64,000 bases of DNA from Lysobacterales bacterium 63-13 (GCA_001899855.1 MKWR01000011.1:1-64000), one strand, 5' to 3'; positions 1-8,560 are shown, counted from the stretch's first letter. Translations and numbers: made by a program. Notes: generated by a model from the sequence alone, not told the origin.

Positions 1-95
1 TACACTCCGACCAAGCCGAAGGAGCCTTCCCTCGGCTTCCATCCCTGGTCAATTTTCAACGAGCAGAGATGGTCAGTTTTCAACGAGCGCCAACA
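1..95. mobile_element. End of an insertion sequence (IS21-like) abutting hsdR
   Basis: Two near-identical 19-bp units, TGGTCARTTTTCAACGAGC, lie at 46-64 and 70-88 with a 24-bp period, directly before hsdR sequence resumes at about 94-106. Multiple internal copies of a terminal motif of this type, next to a CA dinucleotide end (94-95 or 96-97), are what I recall of IS21-family ends. The transposase is off the window, so family and orientation are inferred. The preceding bases encode nothing recognisable as HsdR. Confidence 0.5.
46..88. repeat. Tandem 19-bp terminal repeat units of the insertion sequence
   Basis: The copies at 46-64 and 70-88 differ at one position (A/G at the seventh base) and are separated by 5 bp. 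They are the clearest sign of a mobile-element end here. Confidence 0.7.
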
Positions 96-1530
96 CATCG
101 GCGGCATGGTGATCTGCGACAGCGCCGAACAGGCACGCGAGCTGTATGGCCAATTCCTGGCGCTCATGCACGCAGATGCCCGGCCGATTGTTGCCGAGTC
201 GGCCAACGATGCTGAATACCAGCAGGATCGCGTTGCCGAGGAAACCCTGCGATACGGCAAGCGGCCACTCACGGCCGCACTGATCCTGCACGATGAAGGC
301 GACAAGAAGTCGCGCGAGGATCAGATAAAGGAATACAAGAGGGGCCGCGTCGATCTGCTGTTCGTCTACAACATGCTGCTCACCGGCTTCGATGCGCCGC
401 GCCTCAAGAAGCTCTACTTCGGCCGCGTCATCAAGAACCACAACCTGCTGCAGGCGCTGACCCGGGTCAATCGCCGCTATCACCAGTTCCGCTACGGCTA
501 CGTGGTGGATTTCGCCGACATCCAGGCGGAGTTCGACAAGGCCAACCGCAACTACTACGACGAGCTCACCGCCGAGCTGGGCGACGAGATCGAGCACTAC
601 AGCCAACTGTTCAAGACCGAAGCGGAGATCCGCGCCGATGTCGAAGCCATCCGTGAAGCGCTGTTCGCCTTTTCCCTCGACGATGCCGAACTGTTCTCGC
701 AGCAGGTCGGGCAGATCCAGGATCGCCAGCAACTGCTCGCCATCGTCAAGGCGCTCACCCTGGCGCGCGAGTTGTACAACCTGATCCGTCTCAACGGTTA
801 CCAGGAGCTCGCCGGCCTGCTCGATTTCCACAAGCTGCGCCAGCTGCACGGCGAGGCGCAGCGCGCGCTGGCCGCGCTCAACCTCAAGCACCAACTGGAA
901 CACGCGCACGACACCTCCGGCCTGCTCAACCAGGCGCTGGAAAACGTGATCTTCAAGTTCGAGAAAGTCGGCGAGGCCGAACTCAAGCTGGCCGACGAGT
1001 TGAAGGACATCCTGCGCCGCACCCGCGAAACCCTGGCCGCCACGCAGGACCCGCAAGACCCGGCATGGATCAGCTTGCGCAAGGAACTGGAGCGCCTGTT
1101 CAAGGCCAAGAAACTCGGTGAAGTCAGCCAGGCCGAGATGCAGGCCAACATCACCGCGCTGCGCGAAATCGAGCAGCAAGCGCGCAGCCTCAACCAGGCC
1201 AATGCCAACCTCGCGGCCCGCTACGGCGGCGACGCCAAGCTGATGCGCGTGCACAAGCGCCTGCTGGAATCGCACTGCCTTGGCGACAGTCAGAGCCGCC
1301 TGCACGCCGCCCTCGATGCGGTGAAGCAGGCGACCGATCGCGCCGTACTAGGCAATCGCCAGTTGCTGGGTACGCCGGACTATTTCGAAAAGCAGCTGAT
1401 GCCGATCATCGTGCGCTCGTTCCGCGACGCCCAGCCGCCCGGCCCGGACGCCGAGACCTGCCGCCTGATCAACCGGCTGCTGGCGCGCGAATACCTCGAT
1501 GAATCGCAAGGCCGGCTGCCGTTCGGCTGA
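94..1530 (+). CDS. hsdR: Type I restriction enzyme R subunit, C-terminal part (interrupted)
   Basis: This is the motor-restriction subunit of a type I RM enzyme, which translocates DNA with ATP and cleaves it. Only the C-terminal part is present. Late helicase motifs are visible as LLTGFDAPRLKKLYF, followed by HNLLQALTRVNRRY (motif V/VI region), then YGYVVDFADI and a long helical C-terminal domain typical of HsdR. The N-terminal nuclease (PD-ExK) and the Walker A region are missing. The reading frame stays open to the window edge, but the residues before about position 94 read as insertion-sequence end rather than HsdR, so the gene is probably split. The first internal ATG is at 106. hsdM and hsdS follow downstream beyond a toxin-antitoxin pair. 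Restriction activity is probably lost unless a promoter in the insertion drives a functional fragment, which is unlikely without the nuclease domain. Confidence 0.85.
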   Translation, partial: HIGGMVICDSAEQARELYGQFLALMHADARPIVAESANDAEYQQDRVAEETLRYGKRPLTAALILHDEGDKKSREDQIKEYKRGRVDLLFVYNMLLTGFDAPRLKKLYFGRVIKNHNLLQALTRVNRRYHQFRYGYVVDFADIQAEFDKANRNYYDELTAELGDEIEHYSQLFKTEAEIRADVEAIREALFAFSLDDAELFSQQVGQIQDRQQLLAIVKALTLARELYNLIRLNGYQELAGLLDFHKLRQLHGEAQRALAALNLKHQLEHAHDTSGLLNQALENVIFKFEKVGEAELKLADELKDILRRTRETLAATQDPQDPAWISLRKELERLFKAKKLGEVSQAEMQANITALREIEQQARSLNQANANLAARYGGDAKLMRVHKRLLESHCLGDSQSRLHAALDAVKQATDRAVLGNRQLLGTPDYFEKQLMPIIVRSFRDAQPPGPDAETCRLINRLLAREYLDESQGRLPFG

Positions 1531-1573
1531 TCGCACTACGCCCTGCGTGGCGCTTCCGCGACCATGCTAAGCT

Positions 1574-1590
1574 TTGCATTGCAAATGCAA
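1574..1590. promoter_or_regulatory. Palindromic operator upstream of the toxin-antitoxin pair
   Basis: A perfect 7-3-7 palindrome, TTGCATT-gca-AATGCAA, ends 17 bp before the antitoxin ATG. It is AT-rich against a GC-rich background. Type II antitoxins usually bind such a palindrome to repress their own operon, so this is inferred to be the autoregulatory operator and promoter region of the two genes downstream. Confidence 0.6.
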
Positions 1591-1607
1591 TACACGAGGA
1601 CGCTGTC

Positions 1608-1877
1608 ATGAAATCCGCCACTCTTCCGCCCCTGCGCGTGGCGCCGGAACTGCGCCAGGCCGCCGAATCCGTGCTGCAGGAGGGCGAAAGCCTGTCCAGT
1701 CTGATGGAGCAATCGTTGCGCGGCGAAGTGAACCGCCGCCGCATGCAGGCCGAGTTCATTGCCCGCGGCCTCGCTGCGCGGGATGAGGCGCAGCGCACCG
1801 GCGTGTATGTCGGCAAGGAGGAATCGCTGGCCGCACTCGATGCCGTGCTTGCCCGCCACAAGCCCGGCGCGCGGTGA
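1608..1877 (+). CDS. Antitoxin, YlcI/YnfO-like (ribbon-helix-helix type)
   Basis: An 89-residue protein. Its N-terminus (LPPLRVAPELRQAAESVL) reads as a short strand followed by a helix-turn-helix, as in ribbon-helix-helix DNA-binding antitoxins. The remainder is a charged, probably toxin-wrapping tail. The start is the ATG at 1608, 17 bp after a palindrome that is probably its own operator. The stop overlaps the start of the toxin in a GTGA tetranucleotide (1874-1877), which is the usual arrangement in type II modules and implies translational coupling. Expected role: binds and neutralises the ParE-like toxin and represses the operon. The exact family name is from memory and was not checked. 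Confidence 0.75.
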   Translation: MKSATLPPLRVAPELRQAAESVLQEGESLSSLMEQSLRGEVNRRRMQAEFIARGLAARDEAQRTGVYVGKEESLAALDAVLARHKPGAR

Positions 1878-2173
1878 GCTTCACGGTACGGATCAGCAAG
1901 GCGGCGCAGGACGATCTGGAACGCCTGCTGGATTTTCTGGCGCCGCTGGATTACGCCGCCGCCCTGCGCGCACGTGCGGCGATCGAGCGCGGCTACGCCT
2001 TCCTGGAGGAAATGCCGTTCGCCTGCCGCAAGGCGGATGACGCGAACACCTTCCTGCGCGAACTGGTCATCCCCTTCGGCGGGGCCGGCTACGTCGCCCT
2101 GTTCGAGATCACCGATGGCGCCACCCTTACCATCCTCGCCGTGCGCCATCAACGCGAAGACGATTTCCACTGA
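1874..2173 (+). CDS. RelE/ParE superfamily toxin
   Basis: A 99-residue basic protein with the size and pattern of the ParE/RelE fold: an N-terminal strand (FTVRISKAAQDDLERLLDFL), a helical hairpin containing an ALRARAAIERG segment, then strands with LRELVIPFGGAGYVALFEI and the closing ILAVRHQREDDF, which is the typical ParE end. It starts with GTG overlapping the antitoxin stop. ParE members poison DNA gyrase and RelE members cut ribosome-bound mRNA; the LAVRHQRE-D end favours ParE-like. It lies between hsdR and hsdM in the same orientation and ends 37 bp before hsdM, so it may share transcription with the RM genes. Confidence 0.85.
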   Translation: MSFTVRISKAAQDDLERLLDFLAPLDYAAALRARAAIERGYAFLEEMPFACRKADDANTFLRELVIPFGGAGYVALFEITDGATLTILAVRHQREDDFH

Positions 2174-2210
2174 CGCGCGCCGCCCCCGCCCGCCCACCAC
2201 ACAGAACGCC

Positions 2211-3848
2211 ATGACCCCCAGCTACCAGCAACAAACACGCGACCTGATCGACGGCCTCAAGGCCATATGCGCCCAGAACGGCCTCGGCAACGACGGCAAC
2301 GAATACAAGATCATTGTGCAGACTTTTCTGTACAAGTTGCTCAGCGACAAGTTCGCCTACGAGATGAAGCGCGTCGAACCGAAGCTGGCAAGCGCGGACG
2401 ACTGGATCGCGGCCTGGCAAGCCATGCCGGCGAAAGAGCGCGAGATGCTGGAACTGCAACTGGGCGCCGACGTGCCACGCCTCACCGTTGACCAGCTGAT
2501 CCCCAGCCTGTTCAACCGCCAGAGCGAACCCGGCTTCGCCAAATTGTTCGACGACACCCTGATCGCCATCGCCGTCGCCAACAACGACATCTTCGCGGTG
2601 AGTACCGACGACAACGAAAAGGTGCCGCTGTTCGACCGCCTGAGCGACTACGTCACCGGCAGCACCGACAAGAAGGACGGCTTCGTCCGTGCGCTGTTCA
2701 ACAAGCTGGTCGGCGTCAGCTTCGAACACCTGTTCCAGCAGAAGTACGACTTCTACGCCACCCTGTTCGAGTACCTCATCAAGGACTACAACAAGGACAA
2801 CGGCGGCAAATACGCCGAGTACTACACGCCGCACGCCGTGGCCACGATCATGGCCGACATCCTCGTGCCGCGAGCGCAGCGCGGCAAGGTGAAGAACGTC
2901 ACCTGCTACGACCCGGCCTCGGGTTCCGGCACCCTGCTGATGGCGCTGGCGCATGCCATCGGCGAGCACCACTGCAGCATCTTCTCGCAGGACATCTCGC
3001 AGAAATCCTCCAGCCTGCTGCGCCTCAACCTGGTGCTCAACAAGCTGGTGCACTCCATTCCGCACATCACCCAGGGCAACACCATCCTCAATCCGGTGCA
3101 CAAGCAGGACAAGGCGCTGCGCCAGTTCGACTACATCGTCTCCAATCCGCCGTTCAAGATGGATTTCAGCGATTTCCGCGATGACCTGGACACCGACGCC
3201 AACGCCAGCCGCTTCTTCGCCGGCATCCCCAAGGTGCCGAACAAGGCCAAGGACAAGATGGCGATCTACCTCCTGTTCATCCAGCACATCATCGCCAGCC
3301 TGAAACCCGGCGGCAAAGCGGCCGTGGTCGTGCCCACCGGCTTCATCACCGCCGCCAGCGGCATCGAGCTGCGCATCCGCCAGAAACTGGTGGATGAAAA
3401 GATGATCGCCGGCGTGGTCTCCATGCCCAGCAACATCTTCGCCACCACCGGCACCAATGTGTCGATCCTGTTTCTCGACACCGCCAGTCGCGACGGCGTG
3501 GTGTTGATCGACGCGTCGGCGCTGGGCGAGAAAGTGAAGGAGGGAAAGAACCAAAAGACCCTGCTCAGCCACGCAGAAGAACAGCGCATCGTCGAGACGT
3601 TCAATGCACGCGAAGCGGTGGAGGATTTTTCGGTGGTGGTGGATTACGACGAGATTGCGGCGAAGAACTATTCGTTGAGTGCGGGGCAGTATTTTGAGGT
3701 GAGGGTTGATTATGTCGATCTAACGCCGAGGGAGTTTGCAGAGCAGATCGATGGGTACGAGTCGAGACTCTCAAAAATGTTTGCGGAGTCGAACGCTCTG
3801 GAGAAGACCATTCAGCGGAATATTTCCAGGTTGGCACTCAATGTTTGA
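2211..3848 (+). CDS. hsdM: Type I restriction-modification system, methyltransferase subunit
   Basis: A 545-residue N6-adenine DNA methyltransferase subunit that modifies the recognition sequence together with HsdS. The N-terminal helical HsdM domain (DLIDGLKAICAQNGLGND) is followed by the SAM-binding motif DPASGSGTLL at about residues 234-243 and the catalytic NPPF motif at about 312-315, giving the gamma-class motif order. Full length for the family. The ATG at 2211 was chosen over upstream in-frame codons because conserved sequence begins there and the earlier codons overlap the toxin gene. The end of the gene overlaps hsdS by 8 bp (ATGTTTGA), indicating coupled translation. The last 250 bases are noticeably less GC-rich than the rest. 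Confidence 0.95.
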   Translation: MTPSYQQQTRDLIDGLKAICAQNGLGNDGNEYKIIVQTFLYKLLSDKFAYEMKRVEPKLASADDWIAAWQAMPAKEREMLELQLGADVPRLTVDQLIPSLFNRQSEPGFAKLFDDTLIAIAVANNDIFAVSTDDNEKVPLFDRLSDYVTGSTDKKDGFVRALFNKLVGVSFEHLFQQKYDFYATLFEYLIKDYNKDNGGKYAEYYTPHAVATIMADILVPRAQRGKVKNVTCYDPASGSGTLLMALAHAIGEHHCSIFSQDISQKSSSLLRLNLVLNKLVHSIPHITQGNTILNPVHKQDKALRQFDYIVSNPPFKMDFSDFRDDLDTDANASRFFAGIPKVPNKAKDKMAIYLLFIQHIIASLKPGGKAAVVVPTGFITAASGIELRIRQKLVDEKMIAGVVSMPSNIFATTGTNVSILFLDTASRDGVVLIDASALGEKVKEGKNQKTLLSHAEEQRIVETFNAREAVEDFSVVVDYDEIAAKNYSLSAGQYFEVRVDYVDLTPREFAEQIDGYESRLSKMFAESNALEKTIQRNISRLALNV

Positions 3849-5094
3849 GTTTGATGGCAAGCCAACCACGTTAGGAGCTGAAACGGATGTTTTTGTCGGC
3901 TATCCCTTCCGCAGCGACACTTTCTGCGATGACGGCGATGGAATTCGCTTGTTGCGCGGCGACAATATTAGCCAAGGACGTATCGTCTGGGCAGATGCAA
4001 AAAGGTTGTCCAAAGAATCTGCTCCAGATCACTCCACGTATGAATTGCGTGAGGGTGATGTCGTGCTAGCAATGGACCGCCCTTGGGTAGGGGCGGGGCT
4101 CAAACACGCAAGAATTCGTAAACAGGACACACCTTCGCTGCTTGTACAGCGGACAGCTTGCTTGCGAGGGAAGGGCGGAACTTCTACCGACTTCATCTAC
4201 TACGTGGTTGCTGGTTCGCCGTATGCCAAATACATCCAAGGCATCACTACGGGATCGCTCGTACCCCACATTAGCAAGGAACAAATCCAGAGCTATCCCT
4301 TCCTGTTGCCACCACCGACCGCTCAGCGGGAGATCGCCGCTGTACTCTCAGCCCTCGACGCCAAGATCGACCTCAACAACCGCATCAACGCCGAGCTGGA
4401 GGCGTTGGCGAAGACGATCTACGACTACTGGTTCGTGCAGTTCGACCTCCCCGACGCCAACGGCCGTCCCTACAAATCCAGCGGCGGCGCGATGGTCTGG
4501 AACGACGCGCTCAAACGCGAGATTCCGGTGGGATGGAACGCCGGGTCGCTATGGGACATCGCAACCTACACGAATGGCCTTGCGATGCAAAAATTTCGCC
4601 CGAAAGGTGACGACTTTCTGCCCGTCATCAAGATCAAGGAGATGAGCGACGGGTTCTCTTCGGACACGGAGCGCGCAAGTCCATTGATCGGCGAAAAGTT
4701 CATCGTGGACGATGGCGACATTCTCTTTTCGTGGTCAGCAACGCTTGCAGTCCAGATTTGGGCACGCGGGCGTGGAGCGCTCAATCAGCATATCTTCAAG
4801 GTCACGTCAGAAACTTATCCGAAGAGCTTCATTTACTTCGAGCTTCTGAACTATCTCGGTCATTTCAAGATGATGGCCGAAAAACGAAAGACGACCATGG
4901 GCCACATCACCCTGGATCACCTGCGGCAGAGTGCCGTCGTCATACCGCCGCTGCCACTGATAAAGGAACTGGACAAGCTGCTGCGTCCGACATTTGACCA
5001 GTGCGTAGGTTTGAGCAAACAAAACCTGGAGTTAGCCCAACTCCGCGACTGGCTGCTCCCCCTGCTGATGAACGGCCAGGTGCGCGTGGACTGA
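3841..5094 (+). CDS. hsdS: Type I restriction-modification system, specificity subunit
   Basis: A 417-residue target-recognition subunit that directs both methylation and restriction. It has two target recognition domains, each followed by a conserved helical spacer: the first spacer includes PPPTAQREIAAVLSALDAKI at about residues 157-176, the second PPLPLIKELDKLL near the end, followed by LAQLRDWLLPLLMNGQV. The start at 3841 overlaps the hsdM stop. The N-terminus is a little short for HsdS (TLG about 10 residues in). Both recognition domains are visibly more AT-rich than the spacers, as expected for segments exchanged by recombination. Function is probably retained for methylation, since hsdM and hsdS are intact. 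Confidence 0.93.
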   Translation: MFEFDGKPTTLGAETDVFVGYPFRSDTFCDDGDGIRLLRGDNISQGRIVWADAKRLSKESAPDHSTYELREGDVVLAMDRPWVGAGLKHARIRKQDTPSLLVQRTACLRGKGGTSTDFIYYVVAGSPYAKYIQGITTGSLVPHISKEQIQSYPFLLPPPTAQREIAAVLSALDAKIDLNNRINAELEALAKTIYDYWFVQFDLPDANGRPYKSSGGAMVWNDALKREIPVGWNAGSLWDIATYTNGLAMQKFRPKGDDFLPVIKIKEMSDGFSSDTERASPLIGEKFIVDDGDILFSWSATLAVQIWARGRGALNQHIFKVTSETYPKSFIYFELLNYLGHFKMMAEKRKTTMGHITLDHLRQSAVVIPPLPLIKELDKLLRPTFDQCVGLSKQNLELAQLRDWLLPLLMNGQVRVD

Positions 5095-5380
5095 TCGCCA
5101 CACCCGCTTGACCGCGTGGCGTGCTGCGCTCAAGACCCGTGGCTCACGGGCTTCAAATCCAGCGGCAAGTCATCGCGACTTTGCTTGTGCCTTGCCTCGG
5201 CTCAAGTTGCCCTTGATTCTCCGGCCAATGCCCTGCCGCGCCTGCGCGCGTGTTCGCTGGCGGCACGAATTCTCCGGCTGAACAGCAACTTGTCGATGGG
5301 CCACCTGCACGCGCTGCCGGTTCCATCGCGTTCAGCAATTCCGGGTGAGACTCCGCCCTCCCCAACCAGAGGAGCTTCCC

Positions 5381-5836
5381 ATGACAGCCATCAAGTCAGG
5401 TTTTGTCGCCGCCGGTCTGGCCCTGGCCATTGCCGCAGTTGCCGCACCGCGTGCCGAGGCGGCCGAGGCGAGTCTCGATTGCAGCATGCGTTTCAGCCTG
5501 ACCGCTTGGTCAGCGATCTTCAAGCATGCCGAAGGTACCGGTGTGGTGACCTGCGAGAACGGCCAGTCCATGCGCGTGAACATCACGGCCAAGGGTGCCG
5601 GTCTGACGCTCGGCAAGGTGCATATCGACAACGGCAAGGGCGAGTTCACCGACGTGCATCGGATGAGTGACATCCTCGGCACCTACGCCCAGGGTGAAGC
5701 GACTGCTGCTGCCGGCAAGAGCGCAACCGCGCAGGTGTTGACCAAGGGTACGGTATCGCTGGCACTGGCCGGCACCGGCGAGGGCGTCAACCTGGGCGTC
5801 AGCATTGGCGGCTTCACCATCAGCGCCGCCGATTGA
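5381..5836 (+). CDS. Exported protein of unknown function
   Basis: A 151-residue protein with a clear Sec signal peptide (hydrophobic residues about 6-20, probable cleavage after ...RAEA). The mature part starts ASLDCSMRFSLTAW and is rich in small residues, with repeated short strands (GTGVVTCENGQSMRVNITAKGAGL). It ends in a Gly-rich segment, LGVSIGGFTISAAD. Two cysteines in the mature protein could form a disulfide. The ATG at 5381 follows a GAGGAG-type ribosome site. I do not recognise a family with confidence. It is a single-gene unit with a strong terminator hairpin 33 bp after the stop. A periplasmic location is inferred. Confidence 0.75.
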   Translation: MTAIKSGFVAAGLALAIAAVAAPRAEAAEASLDCSMRFSLTAWSAIFKHAEGTGVVTCENGQSMRVNITAKGAGLTLGKVHIDNGKGEFTDVHRMSDILGTYAQGEATAAAGKSATAQVLTKGTVSLALAGTGEGVNLGVSIGGFTISAAD

Positions 5837-5869
5837 GATCACCCCTCTACAGGCGCGTGATCATCCGGC

Positions 5870-5900
5870 CAGGCCGCGACATCGCCGATGTCGCGGCCTG
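5870..5900 (+). terminator. Hairpin terminator after the exported-protein gene
   Basis: A perfect 14-bp stem (5870-5883 with 5887-5900) and a 3-nt loop, followed by TTGCC. It lies just after the stop at 5836. The T-tract is weak, so termination could instead be bidirectional or the hairpin could protect the mRNA 3' end. Confidence 0.6.
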
Positions 5901-6121
5901 TTGCCATGGTGGCATGCATGCCGACAACGCAGGACGACTGCACGGATGCGGGAGGTACGCATCCATGGATGGATGCGGTAGAACGGCGTCGGGAACAGCC
6001 GTCGAGAGCAACGCAGGAGCAGTTGCCGAGCAGTTGTCGGCGATTGTCCCGTTACTTTGTGCAGTACGCGGTGATGCTGCGCTGATGTAGTGTCTGCTCT
6101 CCGTTGCCTGGGGATTGCCGC

Positions 6122-7447
6122 ATGAAAAGCCTTCGTTCCTTGCTGGTCTGGGTTGTGCTTGGTGTCTTGCTGGCCGGGTCCGTGCTGGCCGTGGCGGCAC
6201 CGACCACCGAATTGCCGCCCGGATTGCAGATCCCCGATGCGGCGCGGCCGGGACCGGATTTCAATGCCGATCGCGCCACCGAGGCATATCTGGCCCTGCT
6301 CTCGCCGGAACAGCGCGCGCAGTCGGATGCGTACTTCGAGGGCGGCTACTGGTTGCAGCTCTGGGGACTTCTGTACGGTCTGCTAGTCGCCTGGATCCTG
6401 TTGCGCAGCGGACTCTCGCGAAAGATGCGCGATTTCGGACGGCGTGTGAGCAAGCGCCCCTGGCTGGCCACCATGGTTTATGTGGCGCAATGGGTCCTGG
6501 TCGGCAGCTTGCTGGCGCTACCGCTGACGGTCTATCAGGGCTATTTTCGCGAGCACGCCTACGGCCTCGCCACGCAGGGCTTCGGCGATTGGACGGTCGA
6601 TCAGCTCAAGGGCCTGCTCATCAGCCTGATCATCATGCCGCCGGTGATTGGCCTGCTCTATGCAGCGGTGCGCAAGACCGCTGAGCGCTGGTGGATCTGG
6701 GCCACGGGCGGTACGTTCTTGCTGATGCTGTTCTTCATGATGATCGCGCCGGTTTTCCTTGATCCGGTATTCAACGACTACAAACCCCTGCGTCAGGGCG
6801 AGGTGCGCGAGGAGGTGCTGTCGCTGGCGCGCGCGAACATGATTCCGGACGACAACGTGGTCGAGTTCGATGCCTCCAGGCAGACCACGCGGATCAGCGC
6901 GAATGTTTCCGGTTTCCTCGGCACCACGCGGGTTGCCCTCAACGACAACCTGCTCGAACGCACCTCGAAACCCGAGATCCTTGCCGTGCTTGGCCACGAG
7001 ATGGGCCATTACGTACTCAATCACGGTCTGCGCCTGATCATCTACATGACCCTGATCCTCGGCTGCGGCTTCTGGGTTGTGCATCGCCTCTTCGACCGCG
7101 CCCTGCTACGTTGGGGCCCGCGCTTCGGACTGGAGGGTCGTGCTGATCCGGCAGCCCTGCCATTGGCGCTGGCGATCCTCTCGCTGTTTTTCTTCTTCGC
7201 CACGCCGCTGACCAATTCGGTGGTGCGCCAGGCAGAAGCCGAGGCCGATGCCTATGGCCTGAATGCCGCGCAGGAACCGAATGGATTTGCCATGGCCGCC
7301 ATGCGCCTCTCCACCTATCGCAAGATCAAGCCCGGCGCGCTGGAGGAAATCATCTTCTACGATCACCCGAGCGGCTATGCGCGCGTGCACCGCTCGATGA
7401 TCTGGCTGCAGGAACACCAGCAATCGGGAACGGGGAACAGGGAATAG
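6122..7447 (+). CDS. M48 family (Ste24/CAAX-type) membrane metallopeptidase
   Basis: A 441-residue integral membrane zinc protease of the Ste24p type. The zinc motif HEMGH lies at residues 292-296 (context AVLGHEMGHYVLNHG), and the third ligand is the Glu in EAEADAYG near residue 375. Several transmembrane segments lie at about 5-27, 77-95, 118-138, 165-183 and 195-213, with more after the HExxH. The ATG at 6122 begins a signal-anchor-like segment. Family members degrade misfolded membrane proteins or cleave after CAAX-like sites; the bacterial substrate is unknown. It stands alone. Its last codons (SGTGNRE) are formed by a GGGAAYR heptamer repeat, so the natural C-terminus may have been altered by repeat expansion. 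Confidence 0.92.
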   Translation: MKSLRSLLVWVVLGVLLAGSVLAVAAPTTELPPGLQIPDAARPGPDFNADRATEAYLALLSPEQRAQSDAYFEGGYWLQLWGLLYGLLVAWILLRSGLSRKMRDFGRRVSKRPWLATMVYVAQWVLVGSLLALPLTVYQGYFREHAYGLATQGFGDWTVDQLKGLLISLIIMPPVIGLLYAAVRKTAERWWIWATGGTFLLMLFFMMIAPVFLDPVFNDYKPLRQGEVREEVLSLARANMIPDDNVVEFDASRQTTRISANVSGFLGTTRVALNDNLLERTSKPEILAVLGHEMGHYVLNHGLRLIIYMTLILGCGFWVVHRLFDRALLRWGPRFGLEGRADPAALPLALAILSLFFFFATPLTNSVVRQAEAEADAYGLNAAQEPNGFAMAAMRLSTYRKIKPGALEEIIFYDHPSGYARVHRSMIWLQEHQQSGTGNRE

Positions 7448-7452
7448 GGAGG
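7425..7452. repeat. GGGAAYR-type heptamer repeat across the stop of the M48 gene
   Basis: Four consecutive 7-mers, cgggaac, ggggaac, agggaat and agggagg, run from within the last codons of the protease gene into the intergenic DNA. Short G-rich arrays of this kind are familiar between genes in Xanthomonadales. The G-tracts could form a quadruplex. Confidence 0.65.
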
Positions 7453-7752
7453 GAGGCAGGAACATCCAGAGCCGGATCCGGACGCGTGCGGGAATCTGCT
7501 TCGGCTTTGCTGCGCGCGAGGCGCAGTGACCGGGGCTCCTATGCCGCTGTATCGAGGCGGCCGTTCTCCTGGCCACGCAAGAGAAAGTGACTCGCTCGCC
7601 GGGAGGAGAGTGAAAAACGGCATGGATGCCGCGCCTCGAAGAGGCGTAAAGCGGGCAAGGCGAAAAGCATCAAGGTTGCAGCCACTTTCAGCAGATCGGC
7701 GTACCCCGTTTTTCCGCAATCTAAACCTTCAACGCGATTCCGGCATCGAAGG
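7453..7752. other. Intergenic region without a recognised gene
   Basis: About 300 bp between the heptamer repeat and the DUF2884 gene. No open frame reads like a protein, and no clear promoter or riboswitch was seen. It probably contains the promoter of the next gene. Confidence 0.5.
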
Positions 7753-7779
7753 ATGAAACCCACCGTCCGAGGTTGTGTC

Positions 7780-8550
7780 ATGAGATTTCATCCGCTTGTC
7801 GTTCTGCTTGCGTCGGCGATGGCGCTGGGCCTCGGTCCGGCGCGCGCCAGCATCACCGTCGATACGGTGCGCTGCGATGTCGACAGCACTTATTCGACGC
7901 GCTTTGATGCGCGCGAGATTGCCTTCACCAACGCCGAGACGAAACGCGTCATCCGCCTGCTTGCCGGCGGCGTGATCGAGGTGGACGGTCGGGCGCTGCA
8001 TCTCAACGCGCGGGATCGCGCGCATGCCGCGGAACTGGAGCGTGCAATCCGCGACCTCATCCCCGAGGCCAAGGCGCTGGCGGTCGACGCCGTGGGCATC
8101 GCCTTCGAGGCGGTCGGCCACGTGTCCTCGGGCTTCGCCAGCGATGCCGGGGCGGCGCGGGAAAGCGCCATGCGCATTGCGCGCACGGCCGAGGAGCTGA
8201 AGCGTGCGATCAAGGCGCGGGATGACTGGGGCCCGCAATCGGAACAGGAGGTCAGTCGGCTCATCGAGGGCTCGGTCGGTTCGCTGATCGGCGAGATGGT
8301 CGGCAACATCACGGCGCAGGCCATCAAGGTTGCCTTGAGTGGCGACGAGGCGGCCGTCGCCGAGCTTGAGGCCCGCGCCGGCTCGATCGAGGCGAATGTG
8401 GAGAAGGCCATCGGCAAGCATGCCAAGGAACTCGAAGCGCGCGCCGATGCCCTGTGCCAGCGCGCGCATGACCTCGACCGCATTGAAGGGCAGATCAGCG
8501 CGCGCCTGCCGGATGGTTCGCCGCTGGATCTGATCCAGGTGCAACGCTGA
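7780..8550 (+). CDS. DUF2884 (YggN-like) exported protein
   Basis: A 256-residue protein with a signal peptide (MRFHPLVVLLASAMALG, probable cut after ARA) and a periplasmic alpha-helical, charged body. The order of features fits the YggN/DUF2884 family: an early strand region with C-x-V-D (VRCDVDSTYS), a conserved stretch with IEVDGRALHL, a central amphipathic helix (SAMRIARTAEELKRAI) and a late pair of helices with a Cys (ADALCQRAHDLDRIEGQI). The ATG at 7780 was chosen because it has a GAGG ribosome site seven bases upstream and begins the signal peptide; an in-frame ATG lies at 7753. The function of the family is unknown. It converges with the kinase gene on the other strand, with only 10 bp between the stops. 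Confidence 0.8.
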   Translation: MRFHPLVVLLASAMALGLGPARASITVDTVRCDVDSTYSTRFDAREIAFTNAETKRVIRLLAGGVIEVDGRALHLNARDRAHAAELERAIRDLIPEAKALAVDAVGIAFEAVGHVSSGFASDAGAARESAMRIARTAEELKRAIKARDDWGPQSEQEVSRLIEGSVGSLIGEMVGNITAQAIKVALSGDEAAVAELEARAGSIEANVEKAIGKHAKELEARADALCQRAHDLDRIEGQISARLPDGSPLDLIQVQR

Positions 8551-8560
8551 GTCGATCTGC

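Noticed and set aside
2127-3572. Minus-strand frame opposite hsdM
   Set aside because: Shadow of hsdM, with no recognisable motif.
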